From: Adiantum capillus-veneris
Taxonomy: Eukaryota > Streptophyta > Polypodiopsida > Polypodiales > Pteridaceae
DNA: 64,000 bases
Direction of reading: 5' to 3'
Assembly: GCA_014529385.2 (NCBI GenBank)
Contig: CM043944.1
Span: 51,533,768-51,597,767 of the forward strand
Shown: positions 31,310 to 42,561 of the stretch, piece by piece
How positions within the stretch are numbered: position 1 is the stretch's first letter
Layout: every line of letters starts with the position of its first letter
Translations under genes and position numbers: made by a program
The notes under the pieces: generated by a model
The model's database searches: none
Seen by the model: only the letters and a program-made list of their open reading frames with translations
What the model was told of the DNA's origin: nothing

Positions 31310-32600
31310 AGATCATACCATTGATCTGATTCCTGGAAGCACACCACCGAACTGGCCACCTTACCGTGTGAGCCGAGCACAAAATGAAGAGATTATGAAC
31401 CAAGTGAAAGACCTCTTGGAAAAGGGTCTTGTCTAGCCTAGTACTTCACTGTATTTCTCTCAAGTGTTGTTGGTTTTGAAGAAAGACGGATCTTGGAGAA
31501 TGTGCATCGATTATAGAGCTCTCAACAAAATCACCATCAAGAACAGATTTCCAATTTCTAGGATCGATGATATACTCTACAGATTACAGGGATCCTCGTG
31601 CTTTACCAGGATTGATTTGAAGAGTGGATATCATCATATCCAAATCGCGCTGGGAGACGTCTACAAGACAGCCTTTCGGACGACTTTTGGGTTATTTGAG
31701 TTTTTGGTGATGCCTTTTGGCCTAACCAATGCTCCTGCGACTTTTAATCGGATGATGGACATGATTTTTCGAGAGTACAGGCTATTTGTTGGCACTTTCT
31801 TTGACGATATCATTTTTTTCTCCAAGAATGAGGCAGAACATAGAGATCATCTGCTTCAAGTCTTTCAGGCATTACGAGATCACAAGTTAGTGTGATTAAT
31901 GCGAAGAAAAGTGAATTTTTCCTATCAGAGATACACTTTGTCTCAGCAGCAGCAGGCAGGAGTGCAGATGGATCCGGCCAAGATAGAGACTATCCGTGAT
32001 TGGCCCGATTTGAAGAATGTCCATGAAGTTAGAAGCTTCTTGGGATTGTGTTCGTATTATAGGCGGTTCATTCGGAAGTTTGTAGAGGTTGCTTCCCCTT
32101 TGCATATCTTGACATATAGAGGAGTCCCTTTCTCGTGGGGACCCACAGAGGTGACTTCCTTTCAGACATTGAAAGAAAAATTGACTACGGGACCAATTTT
32201 GACTTTTCCGGACTTACAGAAGTCATTTGAAGTATATTGTGATGCTTGCGGTTGTAGTCTGGGTGCGGTATTAATGCAAGAAGGCCATGTCATTGCTTAC
32301 GAGAGCCGATTGTTCTCAAGACGAAATTGACAGCACATATTTATGAGAAAGTTCCATGCTCTTACTCAGTGGCGGCACTACCTACTCGGAGCGGATTTTA
32401 CTATCTTTACAGACCATCAGAGTTTACGCTACTTCTTGTCACAGAAGCAGCTATCGAAAAAGCAGATGCGGTGGGCGAACATCTTGTCACAGTTTCACTT
32501 CCAGATTGTCCATGTTCAAGGACAAAATAATTTGGTGGTAGATGCTTTGTCTCGGAAGCCGTTGGTTCTGGCTATTTCCGCGATACATCATAGGAGCTTC
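31310..32600 (+). pseudogene. chromovirus reverse transcriptase and RNase H
   Basis: Fingers VLKKDGSWRMCIDYRALNK and RIDLKSGYHHIQI, palm MPFGLTNAPATFNRMMD and the catalytic FFDDIIFFS (the family has Y-x-DD) lie within 31464-31895. The frame shifts, then QMDPAKIETIRDWPDLKN and CSYYRRFIRKFVEVASPLH connect to RNase H (SFEVYCDACGCSLGAVLMQE; TQWRHYLLGADFTIFTDHQS) and VVDALSRKPL near 32550. There is a stop at 31433, another near 31893 and a shift near 32328. These enzymes convert element RNA to cDNA. Confidence 0.93.
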
Positions 32601-34046
32601 GAGGATATGGTCGACAAGTATGCCACATATCCAGATTTTGCAGACGTTTTCACACGGATACGGGATGGGGAGACACTAGCGGGATATTCCATTCGGGATG
32701 GCTACTTGATGAGGAAAACCATGTTGTGCGTTACACAGCCTTTGAGGGAAAAGGTTATGACTGAATGCCACTGTTCGCCTTTTACGGGTCACTGCGGAAT
32801 TGCTACCACCATGAAAGGGGTAGAGAGATACTTCTTTTGGCCGAGACTCAGGAAGGATGTGGACGAGTTTGTGCGCAATTGCTTGGTATGCAAGAAGGTC
32901 AAGTTTGACAAGCATAAAGCACAGGGACTGTTTTACAGCCTTTGCCCATACCCACTTGCCCATGGGAAAGTATTGCAATGGATTTCATTTTTGCTCTCTC
33001 GAGAACACAGAGTGGTCACGATGGTATCTGGACTATTATTGATAGATTTAGCAAGCAGGCTCATTTCATTCCAATGAAGAAAACAGTCAAGCCGGATCAC
33101 TTAGCGAGACTGTTTGTGGCCTAGATTTTCAGATTACATGGCATGCCTGAGACGATTGTCTCCGACAAGGACCCCAAATTTACGAGTTTGTTTTGGAAAG
33201 AAATTTGGGAGAACATTGGCACGCGGTTGCAGTTCTCGTCATCTTTCCACCCACAGACTGACGGGAAATCTGAGTTTGCCAATTGAGCGGTTTTAGATTT
33301 ATTGAAGTCTTATATCTCATATCAAAAGACTCAATGGGAAAAGTATCTATCTTTGGTGGAATTTGCCTACAATAACACGATACACTCTTCGACGGGGAAG
33401 GCGCCATTTGAGATTGTTGAAGGTGCTGTGAAGGTTCCACCCTTCCTAAGCACAAAAGATAAGATTTTTGAAGCTAATGAGTATACGCGCGACTTAGACA
33501 CGGCTATTGCCAAGGTCCGCGAGGCTTTGCAGAAATCTCAAGAACGACAAAAAAAGGCAGTGGATCACCATCGTCGTGATTTGAAATTGAAGGAGGATGA
33601 TTTGGTGCTCTTACGTTTTGAGAAGGCACGCTTGAGAAAGAAGAAGGGGAAGGAGAGGCTTTTTCCAAAGCTTAGTATGCGATACTACGGACCTTTCCAG
33701 ATCTCTGAAAAGATCAATGATGTCTCCTTCCGACTGAAACTGCTTGACACTTGGAGGATTCACAATGAATGCATTTCATTTGAGTCTCTTGAAACCTTTT
33801 AAAGGTGATGTGCCTGATGATGGGAAGCCCGATGAGCAACCCGAAGTGGAAGAAAACGAGGAGATCCTTGTTCCTGAACAGACTTTGGCACATAAGGACA
33901 CAAAGAATAAGTGTAAAGTACGAAGGCGGTTCTTGGTTAAATTCAAGAACTATCCTGCATTGCATGCGAAGTGGGTGGAGGAGGAGGACCTTGCAGATAC
34001 TCCTCAGATTGTGGAACTTTACCTTGAAGCTTTTGGTTTAGCATAG
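32601..34046 (+). pseudogene. chromovirus integrase and chromodomain
   Basis: The zinc-binding HHCC part contains ECHCSPFTGHCGIATTMKG and NCLVCKKVKFDKHKAQ (near 32765-32930). Then core MDFIFALSRTQSGHDGIWTI (first D), VSDKDPKFTSLFWKEIW (second D) and SFHPQTDGKSEF (E region near 33270). The C-terminal end is KEDDLVLLRFEKARLRKKKG and MRYYGPFQISEKINDVSF. The chromodomain is RRFLVKFKNYPALHAKWVEE (near 33930), ending at a stop near 34046. Frame changes lie near 32935 and 33780, with stops near 33121 and 33284. Confidence 0.93.
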
Positions 34047-34882
34047 TCTATTCCAAATGGAACCCAGAATTCAGCTTGGTCGCAGATCTGGTGCAGTGGG
34101 ATGCACAAGAGGGGAGTTACTCCGCTCATTTGTCAACAGATGCCTTGATTTTGAATACTAGCATCACTGATGTCTCTTTGAGCTTCAGGGATACTGAGAG
34201 CTGACAGTATTCTACTGTATGACTTTATGAAATGGAATTCCGGAATATGAAACTGATTTGTTTTTTACTTGTTTTTAAGTGCAAGAACTGATAGACGAAA
34301 TGACTGCAGCATTTTGGTCTAAATGATCTCGAATAGACATGGTTGCAATAGGGGTTAGTCAATCGGGTATCTATGAGGTGCCGTTATGAAAGCACGAAAG
34401 GTTCTTGATGAGCTCTTTGTTCGAATGCCGTCACCTAGAGCGTGTTGATTGCACGATTTACTCAAGTACTACAGAGAAAAATGTTGTGCTTGGTTTACTC
34501 AAGTACTGCTGAGAAAAATGTTGTGCTCGGTAATGCTTTGCCGACATGTATACCAAGTGTGGCCACCCAAGGGCTATGGCCGCCCAAAGGCAACCAAAGG
34601 GAGGTCGACCGTCCAAAGCCAATAAGTCCTGACTGGATCTAGATGCAATTGCTAACTGCATTGCCGATAAATTATGGTCTAAGATCCGAATGAATGTTGA
34701 ATGTGATTTGTCATGTGATGTCCTGTCATGTTGCATGATGTGACTGTCGATTGGTACATGTGCTAGATGTGTGTTCCTAGTGAGTAGGTACTAACAATCA
34801 ATGTCTCCTAAGATAGTTTATGGCTTCTTTCTGTTTTGCAGGCGTAATCGAGGGCAATTACAATGCTTTAAAGAGGGGGGTA
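34047..34882 (+). other. 3' non-coding interior and polypurine tract of the chromovirus
   Basis: About 835 bp without coding signal. The sequence AAAGAGGGGGGTA (34870-34882) directly before the 3' LTR is the polypurine tract that primes second-strand synthesis. Confidence 0.85.
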
Positions 34883-35617
34883 TGTCACAAACTGATGACG
34901 TGGCTGCCCATTGCGCACACACACACACACACCCCTGGCGGGCTGAAATGGTGGCTGGCAGCAGGGGAAAACCCTAAACTGCTGACGTGGCCCTGCAGGC
35001 CCCAAACAGGTGGCGGAGGCTGACATGTGGCAAGCCGTACGGAATCCCGCATTTTGCGGTGCCATTTGCAGCGGATTTTATGAAAAAGCAGGACAGCTTT
35101 TGGGCCAGCCTTTTGCCACACAATGGGAATCAGAGAGAGAAAGCTCTTTTGCTTTATTTGCTCCATGCAGATGGGAAAGAAGGAGAGATTCCTTTTTGCT
35201 TTATTTTATAAAGGCATAAGAGAGAGAAAGAAAGAGTCTCTGCTTTATTTTTAAGAGGGCTTTATTTTTTAAGAGGGCTTTATTTATGAAAGTTTTTAAG
35301 TCTTCACCTTTTAAAAGAAACTTTTGGGCTCTGCTTTTGGCATCCCTTGTACTTTTAAATATGTGAGCAGGCCTCATAAATCAGAGCATCTGGAAGTAGA
35401 GTCTGAGTGTGAGCGCTTGCCCGCACTCTTGTACTTTGAACGCAGATAAATACAAAAAGAAATACCGAAAGGGGCGCCAGTCTTTGGGGCCAATATCTCT
35501 AGGCACGGAACTCTGCCGGGCCAGTGTCGGATAAATTGTGAACTGTGAACTGTTTTGAAGTTGTTATTTAGTGTTGTCGTGATAGATTCTTGACTTGGAA
35601 TGTCCAAGTCTGTTACA
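34883..35617 (+). repeat. 3' LTR of the nested chromovirus
   Basis: TGTCACAAACTGATGACGTG to TGTCCAAGTCTGTTACA. It is longer than the 5' LTR mainly through a repeated TTTTTAAGAGGGCTTTATT unit near 35250-35285 and CA-run length. It is followed by target duplication CACTT. Confidence 0.95.
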
Positions 35618-37046
35618 CACTTCCCTTTTCTGATATAGTTTGCTCTTTCTCGAAGAGTCAGCCGGGGTCGTGCATGCTTGTCCTTCTTTTCTTGGGAACT
35701 CTTTTTCTTTCTACTTTCATTGTTGGAGGTTTGTCGGGTTCTCTGAGTTAAGATCTCATCAGTGGGGTAAGTCAAATTTCCCGAATGTATCGAGAAACCC
35801 CGTCTTGCATGACCCATTAATTCTTGGATAGAATTTGACTTTTGTTCCAGGCAATAGTCTCGGTTCTCTGTAGGGAGTCCGCAACAGAACCACTCAATCT
35901 GTTCCTTAAAAGAGACCTTAAATGAAGAGGTTGGTAGAAAAGAGTCCAAAACCTCTCGCAATAAGCGTCCAAAGAATCTTTCTTGGTCATTCGAAGATGG
36001 TTCCAAGCTGTTTGTATATCCCGTTCGTACTCCCGGGTCAGCCAGGAAGAAATAAAGAGCCGTTTGAATTTGAACCACTTGACTGGAGCTTCTTTCCTCA
36101 TAAAAAGAGTGGACCACCATGTTCAAGCATTTCCTTTGAGAAAATGGAGTGCTCTGAGTATTACCCTCAAGAGAAGGCTATGTCAGACTGTTGGATGAAG
36201 ACCAAAGCCCTTGTAGCATCTTGGAACTGAGAATAGGATTCAAAGTTTATCAAATGTCCACCTTCTTTGAATTCTTTTGCTTTCTTGCTTTTGTCTTCGA
36301 GGAAGTCATATTGGTTGGCTATGTAAAAGTGCTTCTTTGGATAAAACATATGGTCATTGAAATCCAAAATTCAAGGAGGATGAATCCTCTGTAGAGCTAT
36401 CAGAAACTTGGCGGAATTTGGGTTTCTTTGCCTTTTTCTTGCCCTTTCCCAAGATTTGCTTTTTGCTTCACTTTTTTCCCTTTCTGTCCTCCTCGCTCGA
36501 GTCTGAAGAGCTAAAAGGACTCTCAGAAGAAGAGGAAGAAGAAGAACTGGGTAGCCCTTCAAATCGTACACATTTCTTCTGCTTTCTTGCAGATGCAAAA
36601 GAAGATTGACGGCCCAAATAACCAAGGTAGTCAGTCCCCTTCTTGCCCTTTTTTACTTACTTTTTGGATTGATTTTGCGTGTCCAAAAGTTGACTAATCT
36701 AAGTCTGAACCACCTCTTGAAGTTCTTGTTCTGTAAACATCCTTGGAGAAGGAGGTTTCTTGAGTGCCGGTTTGATTGGTGGTTCAGTGGCTTTCTGTCC
36801 CTGAGTGTGCACTTCAGCGATGGATTGTTGAGACAAAAATTTTGCAAACTGAGGATCTTTCGCAAATTTGATTATCTGCTTTGTGCACTCGTCAACCTGC
36901 TGTCGACGTTCCATCTGTTGAAGTTTGTTCTGAGTAGGCCGAGGTGGCCCGTACTCTTCCTCTGTTAAATCGTTAAAATCTTCTGCATGGTCTCCTCTCG
37001 CATTAGCAGATGGAGAAGAAGTCGACTGATTCTTGTCAAAATCCAT
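35618..37046 (-). pseudogene. gag: gypsy gag of derivative 2, split inside the zinc knuckle
   Basis: The start is ATG 37046 (MDFDKNQSTSSPSANARG). Then EEEYGPPRPTQNKLQQMERR, the VHTQGQKATEPPIKPALKKP linker, a Ser/Arg/Lys-rich block near 36500-36620, and the capsid with EFKEGGHLINFESYSQFQDA. The C-terminal part is EQIEWFCCGLPTENRDYCLE and RPRLTLRERANYIRKGK. The knuckle cysteine codon TGT is divided by the insertion at 35617/28167. Frameshifts occur near 36120, 36370 and 36650. Confidence 0.92.
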
Positions 37047-37112
37047 AAGTGTCACGAAATAAGGGATCGGATTTTCCCGATAGAAGAGAAATCGGCCGTG
37101 CTCTGATACAAC

Positions 37113-37652
37113 TTTAGCAAACTTGGACACCCCAAGTCAAGATTCTACCGCGACACAGCAGAAATTCACTTCAAAACAGTTCACAAAAGACGATAGGACC
37201 CATCGTAGTTTCGTGCCAAGAGGTATTGGTCCCAAAGACTGGTGCCCCTTTCGGTATTTATATTTATATTAATCTGTGTGCAAAGTACAAAGAGCACGCG
37301 GGTGCTCACTCTTAGTCTCTACGTCCCGATCCCTGCAGAGTGAGGCCCTTGGACTTATTTATTCTTACAAGGGATGCCCAAAAGCAGAGCCCCAAAATCA
37401 GTTAACTCAAAATCAAAAGCAATTGTAACAAAAGCTGCCAGTGCTAATTCCGTACAGTTCCATAAAAAGCGAATATCCGTATAGTCAACGAAAAACGCAG
37501 AATATCGTACGTTGCAGCCACGTCAGCCCGTTGGCACGTTTTGCGGGTCCGTACAGTTTGTACGTTGCCATATCAGCAGTCAGCACATTTCCCGCAGGGT
37601 GTGTGTGTGTGTGTTTATGTTCGGGGGCCTACCACATCACCAATTTGTGATA
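37113..37652 (-). repeat. 5' LTR of gypsy derivative 2
   Basis: The minus strand runs TATCACAAATTGGTGATGTG to CCAAGTTTGCTAAA, followed by TTGTATCAGAGC (a primer-binding site with one change). It carries GCCACGTCA near 37517 and a GT run. Confidence 0.9.
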
Positions 37653-37657
37653 GTTAC

Positions 37658-39008
37658 CTTCCAACCAATAGGATACCCCAAGTGTTTGACAATCATATGT
37701 GGATCAAGAATATCTCTGGGCCACAAAAGATGATGCCAGTCACGTGCATTAAGAGGCGGGAGTTTGGATTTTTGGAAAGTGATCTTAAGGCTTGCCGCAA
37801 GCCCCAAACATATCCAATGCCTGCATAATCTCTCGCATGTCATTCTAGTTATTGCGAGGCATGAATAACGAGTCATCGGCCTAAGCCTGCCCAATAAAGT
37901 CATTTCCACACGGTAATTGCAGCATGTATAGACGATCAAGCGAAGTCAAGTGATCCAAATACAACAAGGGGTAAGTAGCAATGGCATACAATAGTGCGTT
38001 GAGGGGGCAACCTTGCCTGACAAAGCATCCAAGTTGCCAAGGGGCAGTCAACTCATCGTCAAAAAGGCCAGAAGAGGTACTTTGGGCATACAAGAAATAT
38101 ACAACATTGGCTAATTTAGGACCGAATCCAATGGCTCACATTGTGTCGTTAATGAAATCCCATTGTACCATATCAAAGGCCTTCTCAATGTCTACTTGCA
38201 TAGGGAGTACATCTTGCTGGGTATATTTATCCATGATTTGGCGACAAGGGATGAAGCTATATTGATCGAGATGAATACCCACAAGAAGAGGCTCCTTGAT
38301 GCGATGAACAATCATCTTAGCCAATATTTTGTATATGATTTGCATAAGAGTGATTGACTGCCAATGAGAAAACTACTCACAAAGTGCCTGTTTGGGTTAT
38401 AATTTCACCAAGCCTTATTTTCCAAGATAAAGACAAATTCTGCTTAGTCCATGCAACATTCATCATGTAGAATAAAGGCTTTTTTAAGGGCTCTGAAAAG
38501 GAGAAAAATATTTTCATTCCCACCAGGGGAACGCCATCGGCCGAGAGCAAGTAACGTTGAGTGCAATTCATTTTCAATCAAATCCGCCTCCATTGCTTGT
38601 GCACCTTGAATTGAGAGAATTGAATGCACCGTAGGTGTGAAGCCAAGGCATTAGCAAGCCAACGTTTTGAGGCTGTCCAAGAGCCCGATTGAAGCATAAC
38701 CCTCTTGATGATTTAAGAGGCCCTTGAATGGTTTAGGTGCTTAAAAAATTGTTTCGAGGCACATCCCTTATCCACAAACGCTCGATGTTGAGTGCGAGTT
38801 TGCCATTTATCTAATTTGCGTTTATCATTATGTTCCAAAAATACTCAATCTTGACAAAGCTCGATCGATTCACATTCAGATAATAGGTGCATATCAAGTG
38901 ATAGTTGGAGCTTTGGATAAACATGCTTTGCATCCTAAACAATCACTTGAAGCTGAAGCAAGTAGTCCTTGTAATAATCTTGAATCACGCATTGCACACG
39001 CTGCATCT
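37658..39008 (-). pseudogene. LINE 5' half (linker and reverse transcriptase)
   Basis: From 39008 leftward: RVQCVIQDYYKDY, HNDKRKLDKWQTRTQHRAFV (near 38800), a decayed linker, then reverse transcriptase YKILAKMIVHRIKEPLLVGI, QVDIEKAFDMVQWDF, GFGPKLANVVYFLYAQS, FVRQGCPLNALLYAIATYPL and ADDSLFMP (near 37880). It ends IVKHLGYPIGWKV at the gypsy insertion. The plus-strand LINE in PPL1 intron 4 is collinear (HNDKRKLDKWLTRSRRQRDF). The upstream endonuclease part is lost at 39008. Confidence 0.9.
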
Positions 39009-39877
39009 TGGACCTCCTTTATTTGCCATCCCATCTGGCCTTTTTTGGAGCCTTTCTGGCCTAAGAAACCCCATTAGTCACACATCCGATGCTGCTTGCC
39101 TGCCCAGGATCTTATTATCTACTAATGGAGCTCTCTATCATGCACTTGCTAGCCCATCTGCACCTGCTAGTGCCATCTTCTATGGTCGACCAACTTTGGG
39201 TGCACCATCATTGCCCACCCCCTCGTTGAACATTTATGTTCAACCAAAAAAGAGCTTTATGCATCTACCAATTGTAAAAACTGGCACACACACTATCAGA
39301 AAACCAAAACCCCACACCCTGCATCACATCCTGTCTTCCACCTGGATCAAACACCAGACACTGACATCTTTCATCTGCCTATAGCACCATCCCATTGTAT
39401 TGTGTCCCATCACATAGCTCATCATACTTATCAGTTGCCTTTGGCATATCCTCATCACTCTAAGCATCCATCCGCAAACAATCCACTGCATACCAAGCAT
39501 TATCAAACACATCGTCACTCAAGAAAAATGTATGTTACAACATATTTGACTCACCCTCTCAACCAAATAAAGTGGGGCTCTCCATGCAAGGAACCTCTTT
39601 CAAAAAACCCTGCGGTTGATACAAAAGTTTCTCCACATCGGCCTCTGTCGGCATAACCATAGCACACTGTTCATCCAACGGATGCTCCTCTTTTGCAGGG
39701 GTTAATCCTCGCATCATCTATACCCTGGCCAAAGATCTATCAACAAGCAACCTGCATCTTATCATCCATAACAACCTCGACATCATCAAATCCCCAATTA
39801 GACTCGCTTTCAAGGCATACACGATCCATAGAACCTGTTTCCATAGCATCATCATGGCAATCCATCGGCAATAGCAG

Positions 39878-40408
39878 TTACTCCTCCCTCTGGTTAGCGT
39901 CTATCACTTCATGAGCATGTGTAAAATGCCCAACCCCTTGGGTTTCCGCTTCATCATCCTCCTCTTGTTGACTCTGGAAGCCCACTTGGCTATCCATAGA
40001 CTCGGCTTCATCCTTCCCTGCAAAGCTCCGAACCACTTGCACTCCAGCAACACTTACCATTGCTACTCCCATCAACACGGTCACCACCATAGGATTGCAT
40101 TCCCTCTTTGATAGTATATCCTCTTTGACAAGCTTTGGCACATTAACGTGCTCTTCTTTCACATTGGCTATCACCATATCATCATACACATAACAAGGTA
40201 GCTTTACCCTTACCAACACAAGACTATTAGACTCGGTCTCCTCGCCATAGGATGTGGACTCATCTGTTCTATCATCCTCTTCACTCATTTCCCAAAAACA
40301 TGAGTGGGTATCTTGACCGTGACCATCAGCACCACATGTCAAATCTGTATCTGCATCCTCATCCTCTTGTTGCTCCACAAAGGCTTGACCATATTCTTGG
40401 CTTTGCAC
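39878..40408 (-). CDS. acidic ORF of LARD-like copy A, function unknown
   Basis: This is a 176-residue open frame. It begins QSQEYGQAFVEQQEDEDADT, has a moderately hydrophobic middle (MVVTVLMGVAMVSVAGVQVV, near residues 105-125) and ends acidic (SQQEEDDEAETQGVGHFTHA). No domain is recognised. Copy B has a comparable acidic interior between its LTR and gag. It may be a spacer or a Gag tail of a non-autonomous element; there is no evidence that it is expressed. Confidence 0.4.
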   Translation of the reverse strand: MQSQEYGQAFVEQQEDEDADTDLTCGADGHGQDTHSCFWEMSEEDDRTDESTSYGEETESNSLVLVRVKLPCYVYDDMVIANVKEEHVNVPKLVKEDILSKRECNPMVVTVLMGVAMVSVAGVQVVRSFAGKDEAESMDSQVGFQSQQEEDDEAETQGVGHFTHAHEVIDANQREE

Positions 40409-40953
40409 ACTTCCTTCATCTACTTCTGGACCCTCGGTATTTGCAACTTGACTACACTCTCATACCTTTTCATACAAACTCTCCACAAGGGCATGGTTTA
40501 CCTCTTCAATCCGCTCTAGAAATCCGACGTCTGTTAGCTCTTTTGCACATTGGTTCACTTCGCCAAGGGGCTTATCCTCGTTGACAAGCTCGTCCACCAT
40601 CGGCATAGGAAATCATAAACTGGAAACCTCCAAGGAGCATAACAAGCCATAGGCCTTACCTCAACAGGCTTTGCACTTCAAACAACTGGTAATGCCTTCG
40701 GTTGAACCATAGGACACACTGCTACCACTGCAGTAGACACATAATTTGCAGGCCTCAACACGCCCAACTCCAGCTTCTGCTTCACTTTTTTACTTTTCAT
40801 CTTAGCCAGATACACCATGTTATCATAGCTGTCGTGGCACCGTACTCGACCTTTTCTCTGATTTTTGGATGCAAGCATTCTAACAACTTTGACAAATTCA
40901 AATACCGATTTCCTTTGACACCCATAGAAATCTCTAACTACTTCCAATAGGCT

Positions 40954-41503
40954 TTAAACTGTTAAAAAAAAATCGGAAAAATATTTACTTACATCTTGGC
41001 ATACCTCTTTCAACTTTGCATCAGCCTCTGTCGGAGGAATGACCTTTGGAAACCACTTTAAAAATTGATCTTGCAGCTCCTGCCACGAACCTCGATGATC
41101 GCACTTCAGACATCGAACCATATGTTTGCATGTCTGCGCATCAGTAGTGGCACTGTCTACACCTTCTTCGCATCCGCCACCATATGCATCAATAGCATCC
41201 ATAATTCAAAATCTGCTAACCAGTCCTCAGGGGGTCTTCACCACCTATAAATATGGGGCCAAAACTTGTCTCCACCATCTCTGCTATCTTCAACTTCGAC
41301 AAATGAACACTTTTTCCCTCTCCATCTTCTAGTGCCCCCCACTGAGGAGCATCAATGAAGATTGCCTCACTATAGCCCATGAGCCCATGGTATGCACAAT
41401 GCCCTAATCCACTAGAGTTCACCTTCAAAACACGACACAATCCACAAGAAAACCCTGCTTGCACACGATCATACGAACAAGTACATTGCAACACACCAAA
41501 CAA
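40954..41503 (-). pseudogene. retrotransposon gag fragment, LARD-like copy A
   Basis: On the minus strand, LKIAEMVETSFGPIFIGGED (near 41250) passes through a frame change into FELWMLLMHMVADAKKV-like sequence. It then gives TCKHMVRCLKCDHRGSWQEL and QDQFLKWFPKVIPPTEADAK (near 41020). The pattern of a Phe/Trp-rich start and a W-x-E-L-x-x-x-F block is typical of plant gypsy Gag (Retrotrans_gag family). It is frameshifted. Confidence 0.6.
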
Positions 41504-41593
41504 GCTCGATCACCCCGCTCTGCTCAATGCATAGCCTTCCACATGCACATAGCCTTTCTCTATCCCTCTTTGCACTACAATCCTTTGGGACCG

Positions 41594-41594
<1 letters not shown>

Positions 41595-41638
<44 letters not shown>
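41595..41638 (+). repeat. uninterrupted run of 44 G
   Basis: The run is directly visible and follows GGGACCGC. Its exact length could be an assembly artefact. Confidence 0.9.
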
Positions 41639-41642
<4 letters not shown>

Positions 41643-42157
41643 CCTACCGATACACACCTGAATCGACACAAAAGAGAGTAATGATGGATTCCTCCACAAA
41701 AAAATCAACCATGTACAACTCTAGGCTTCGTCGACACAACTTTGACGGCCTTGTTCTGCTAAAAGACCTTCGTTGGTCGGACAAAAGATCCCAAAAAATA
41801 CTTAAATATGTTGTTTTATAATGACTCGTTTTTAGAAAGTGTCTGTAGTGTACCTCATTACGTAATCATATCGCCTTCCTTTGCTAGCCGCACGGTCTAT
41901 GTGTACAAGCTCCAAAAACAAGTGTGGGATTTATGCCCACTTGAATGGTGTACGCTTTGTCGTACGTATCGAAGATGGGAACTTGCCTGTGCAGTGTGCG
42001 CGAGCCTCGAAAGGCTACAAACACACAACTAGAAGAGCCTAGAAAGCTCAAAGGGACAGGGGGTGTGTCACTCACTGCTCAATGCTTCCGTCGTGAAGGA
42101 TCTTGTGTTGCGAAGAAGAAAGAACCGCTGTCGATGCCGTCGCAATGCTCGATCTCA

Positions 42158-42218
42158 CACACACATTCACACACACACACACTCTCTCTCTCTCTCTCTC
42201 TCACTCTCTCTCTCTCAA

Positions 42219-42268
<50 letters not shown>
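42158..42268. repeat. compound CA/CT microsatellite
   Basis: CA-rich (42158-42182), CT-rich (42182-42217) and CA (42222-42268) tracts are adjacent. Confidence 0.95.
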
Positions 42269-42270
<2 letters not shown>

Positions 42271-42561
42271 GTGAGCACATGAAGGAGAAGGAGACATAGA
42301 TGGAGCAAGAGCACTTCTTAGCTTACACCTTAGAGAATGAGGATTTTTAGGTTAAATGGACCTTTTATAAGAGTTTGGCCCATTCACACATGGACGCTCA
42401 CAGTGGTCGATCGTTGCAAAACTATTGTAAAAATACGATAAGTGGTGCGCCTCTTATTGGCGATCACCTATACACCTATTGGACAGACAAGCATGGTCCA
42501 TGACTCAATCAAATAAATAATATGCATTTGTCGAAGGTGATAGGGTGTTCATGAGGGTTAA

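Larger units (their letters stand above)
28167..35617 (+). mobile_element. complete Ty3/gypsy chromovirus, recently nested
   Basis: LTRs are 28167-28880 and 34883-35617 (both TGT...ACA). The primer-binding site is 28882-28893, the purine tract ends at 34882, and all domains are present (gag, zinc knuckle, protease, RT, RNase H, integrase, chromodomain). Perfect 5-bp target duplications CACTT lie at 28162-28166 and 35618-35622. Removing the element restores a CCHC zinc knuckle in the host element's gag. Several stops and frameshifts mean this copy cannot encode its own proteins. Confidence 0.96.
26455..37652 (-). mobile_element. gypsy deletion derivative 2 (LTR-gag-PR-LTR), itself interrupted
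   Basis: LTRs are 26455-27019 and 37113-37652. Target-duplication candidates are GTTAA (26450-26454) and GTTAC (37653-37657). The interior on the minus strand is gag (37046 to 35618), the second half of the zinc knuckle plus protease (28166 to about 27500), then directly the 3' non-coding region and polypurine tract. Reverse transcriptase and integrase are missing. The intact element 28167-35617 lies inside it. It interrupts a LINE. Confidence 0.92.
39009..41503 (-). mobile_element. pol-less large retrotransposon (LARD-like), copy A, partial
   Basis: About 39009-39250 is homologous to 51370-51610, the outer end of the LTR of copy B (shared CTTCTATGGTCGACCAACTT-like text and CCCCTCGTTGAACA). 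The interior holds an acidic ORF (39878-40408) and gag remnants (40954-41503), with no reverse transcriptase or integrase. CCATCTTCTAGTGCCCCCC at 41322 resembles the LTR-interior junction of copy B, but in the opposite orientation to expectation, so rearrangement is likely. Confidence 0.6.
41504..42561. other. repeat-rich region; 3' end of a minus-strand LTR at 42561
   Basis: It holds a 44-bp G run and CA/CT microsatellites. On the minus strand, AAGAAGGGGGGCA then TGTTAACCCTCATGAACAC (from 42561) looks like a polypurine tract plus LTR start, preceded by TTTCGAGGACGAAATCTACA as in chromoviral 3' ends. The other LTR end is not identified. Confidence 0.45.

Noticed and set aside
41459-41821. A 120-residue plus-strand open frame with a Gly run
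   Set aside because: It is created by the 44-bp G run; the flanking residues show no protein-like pattern and the opposite strand carries the gag-related text.
41945-42299. Plus-strand open frames with Thr-His and Ser-Leu repeats
   Set aside because: They are translations of the CA/CT microsatellite.
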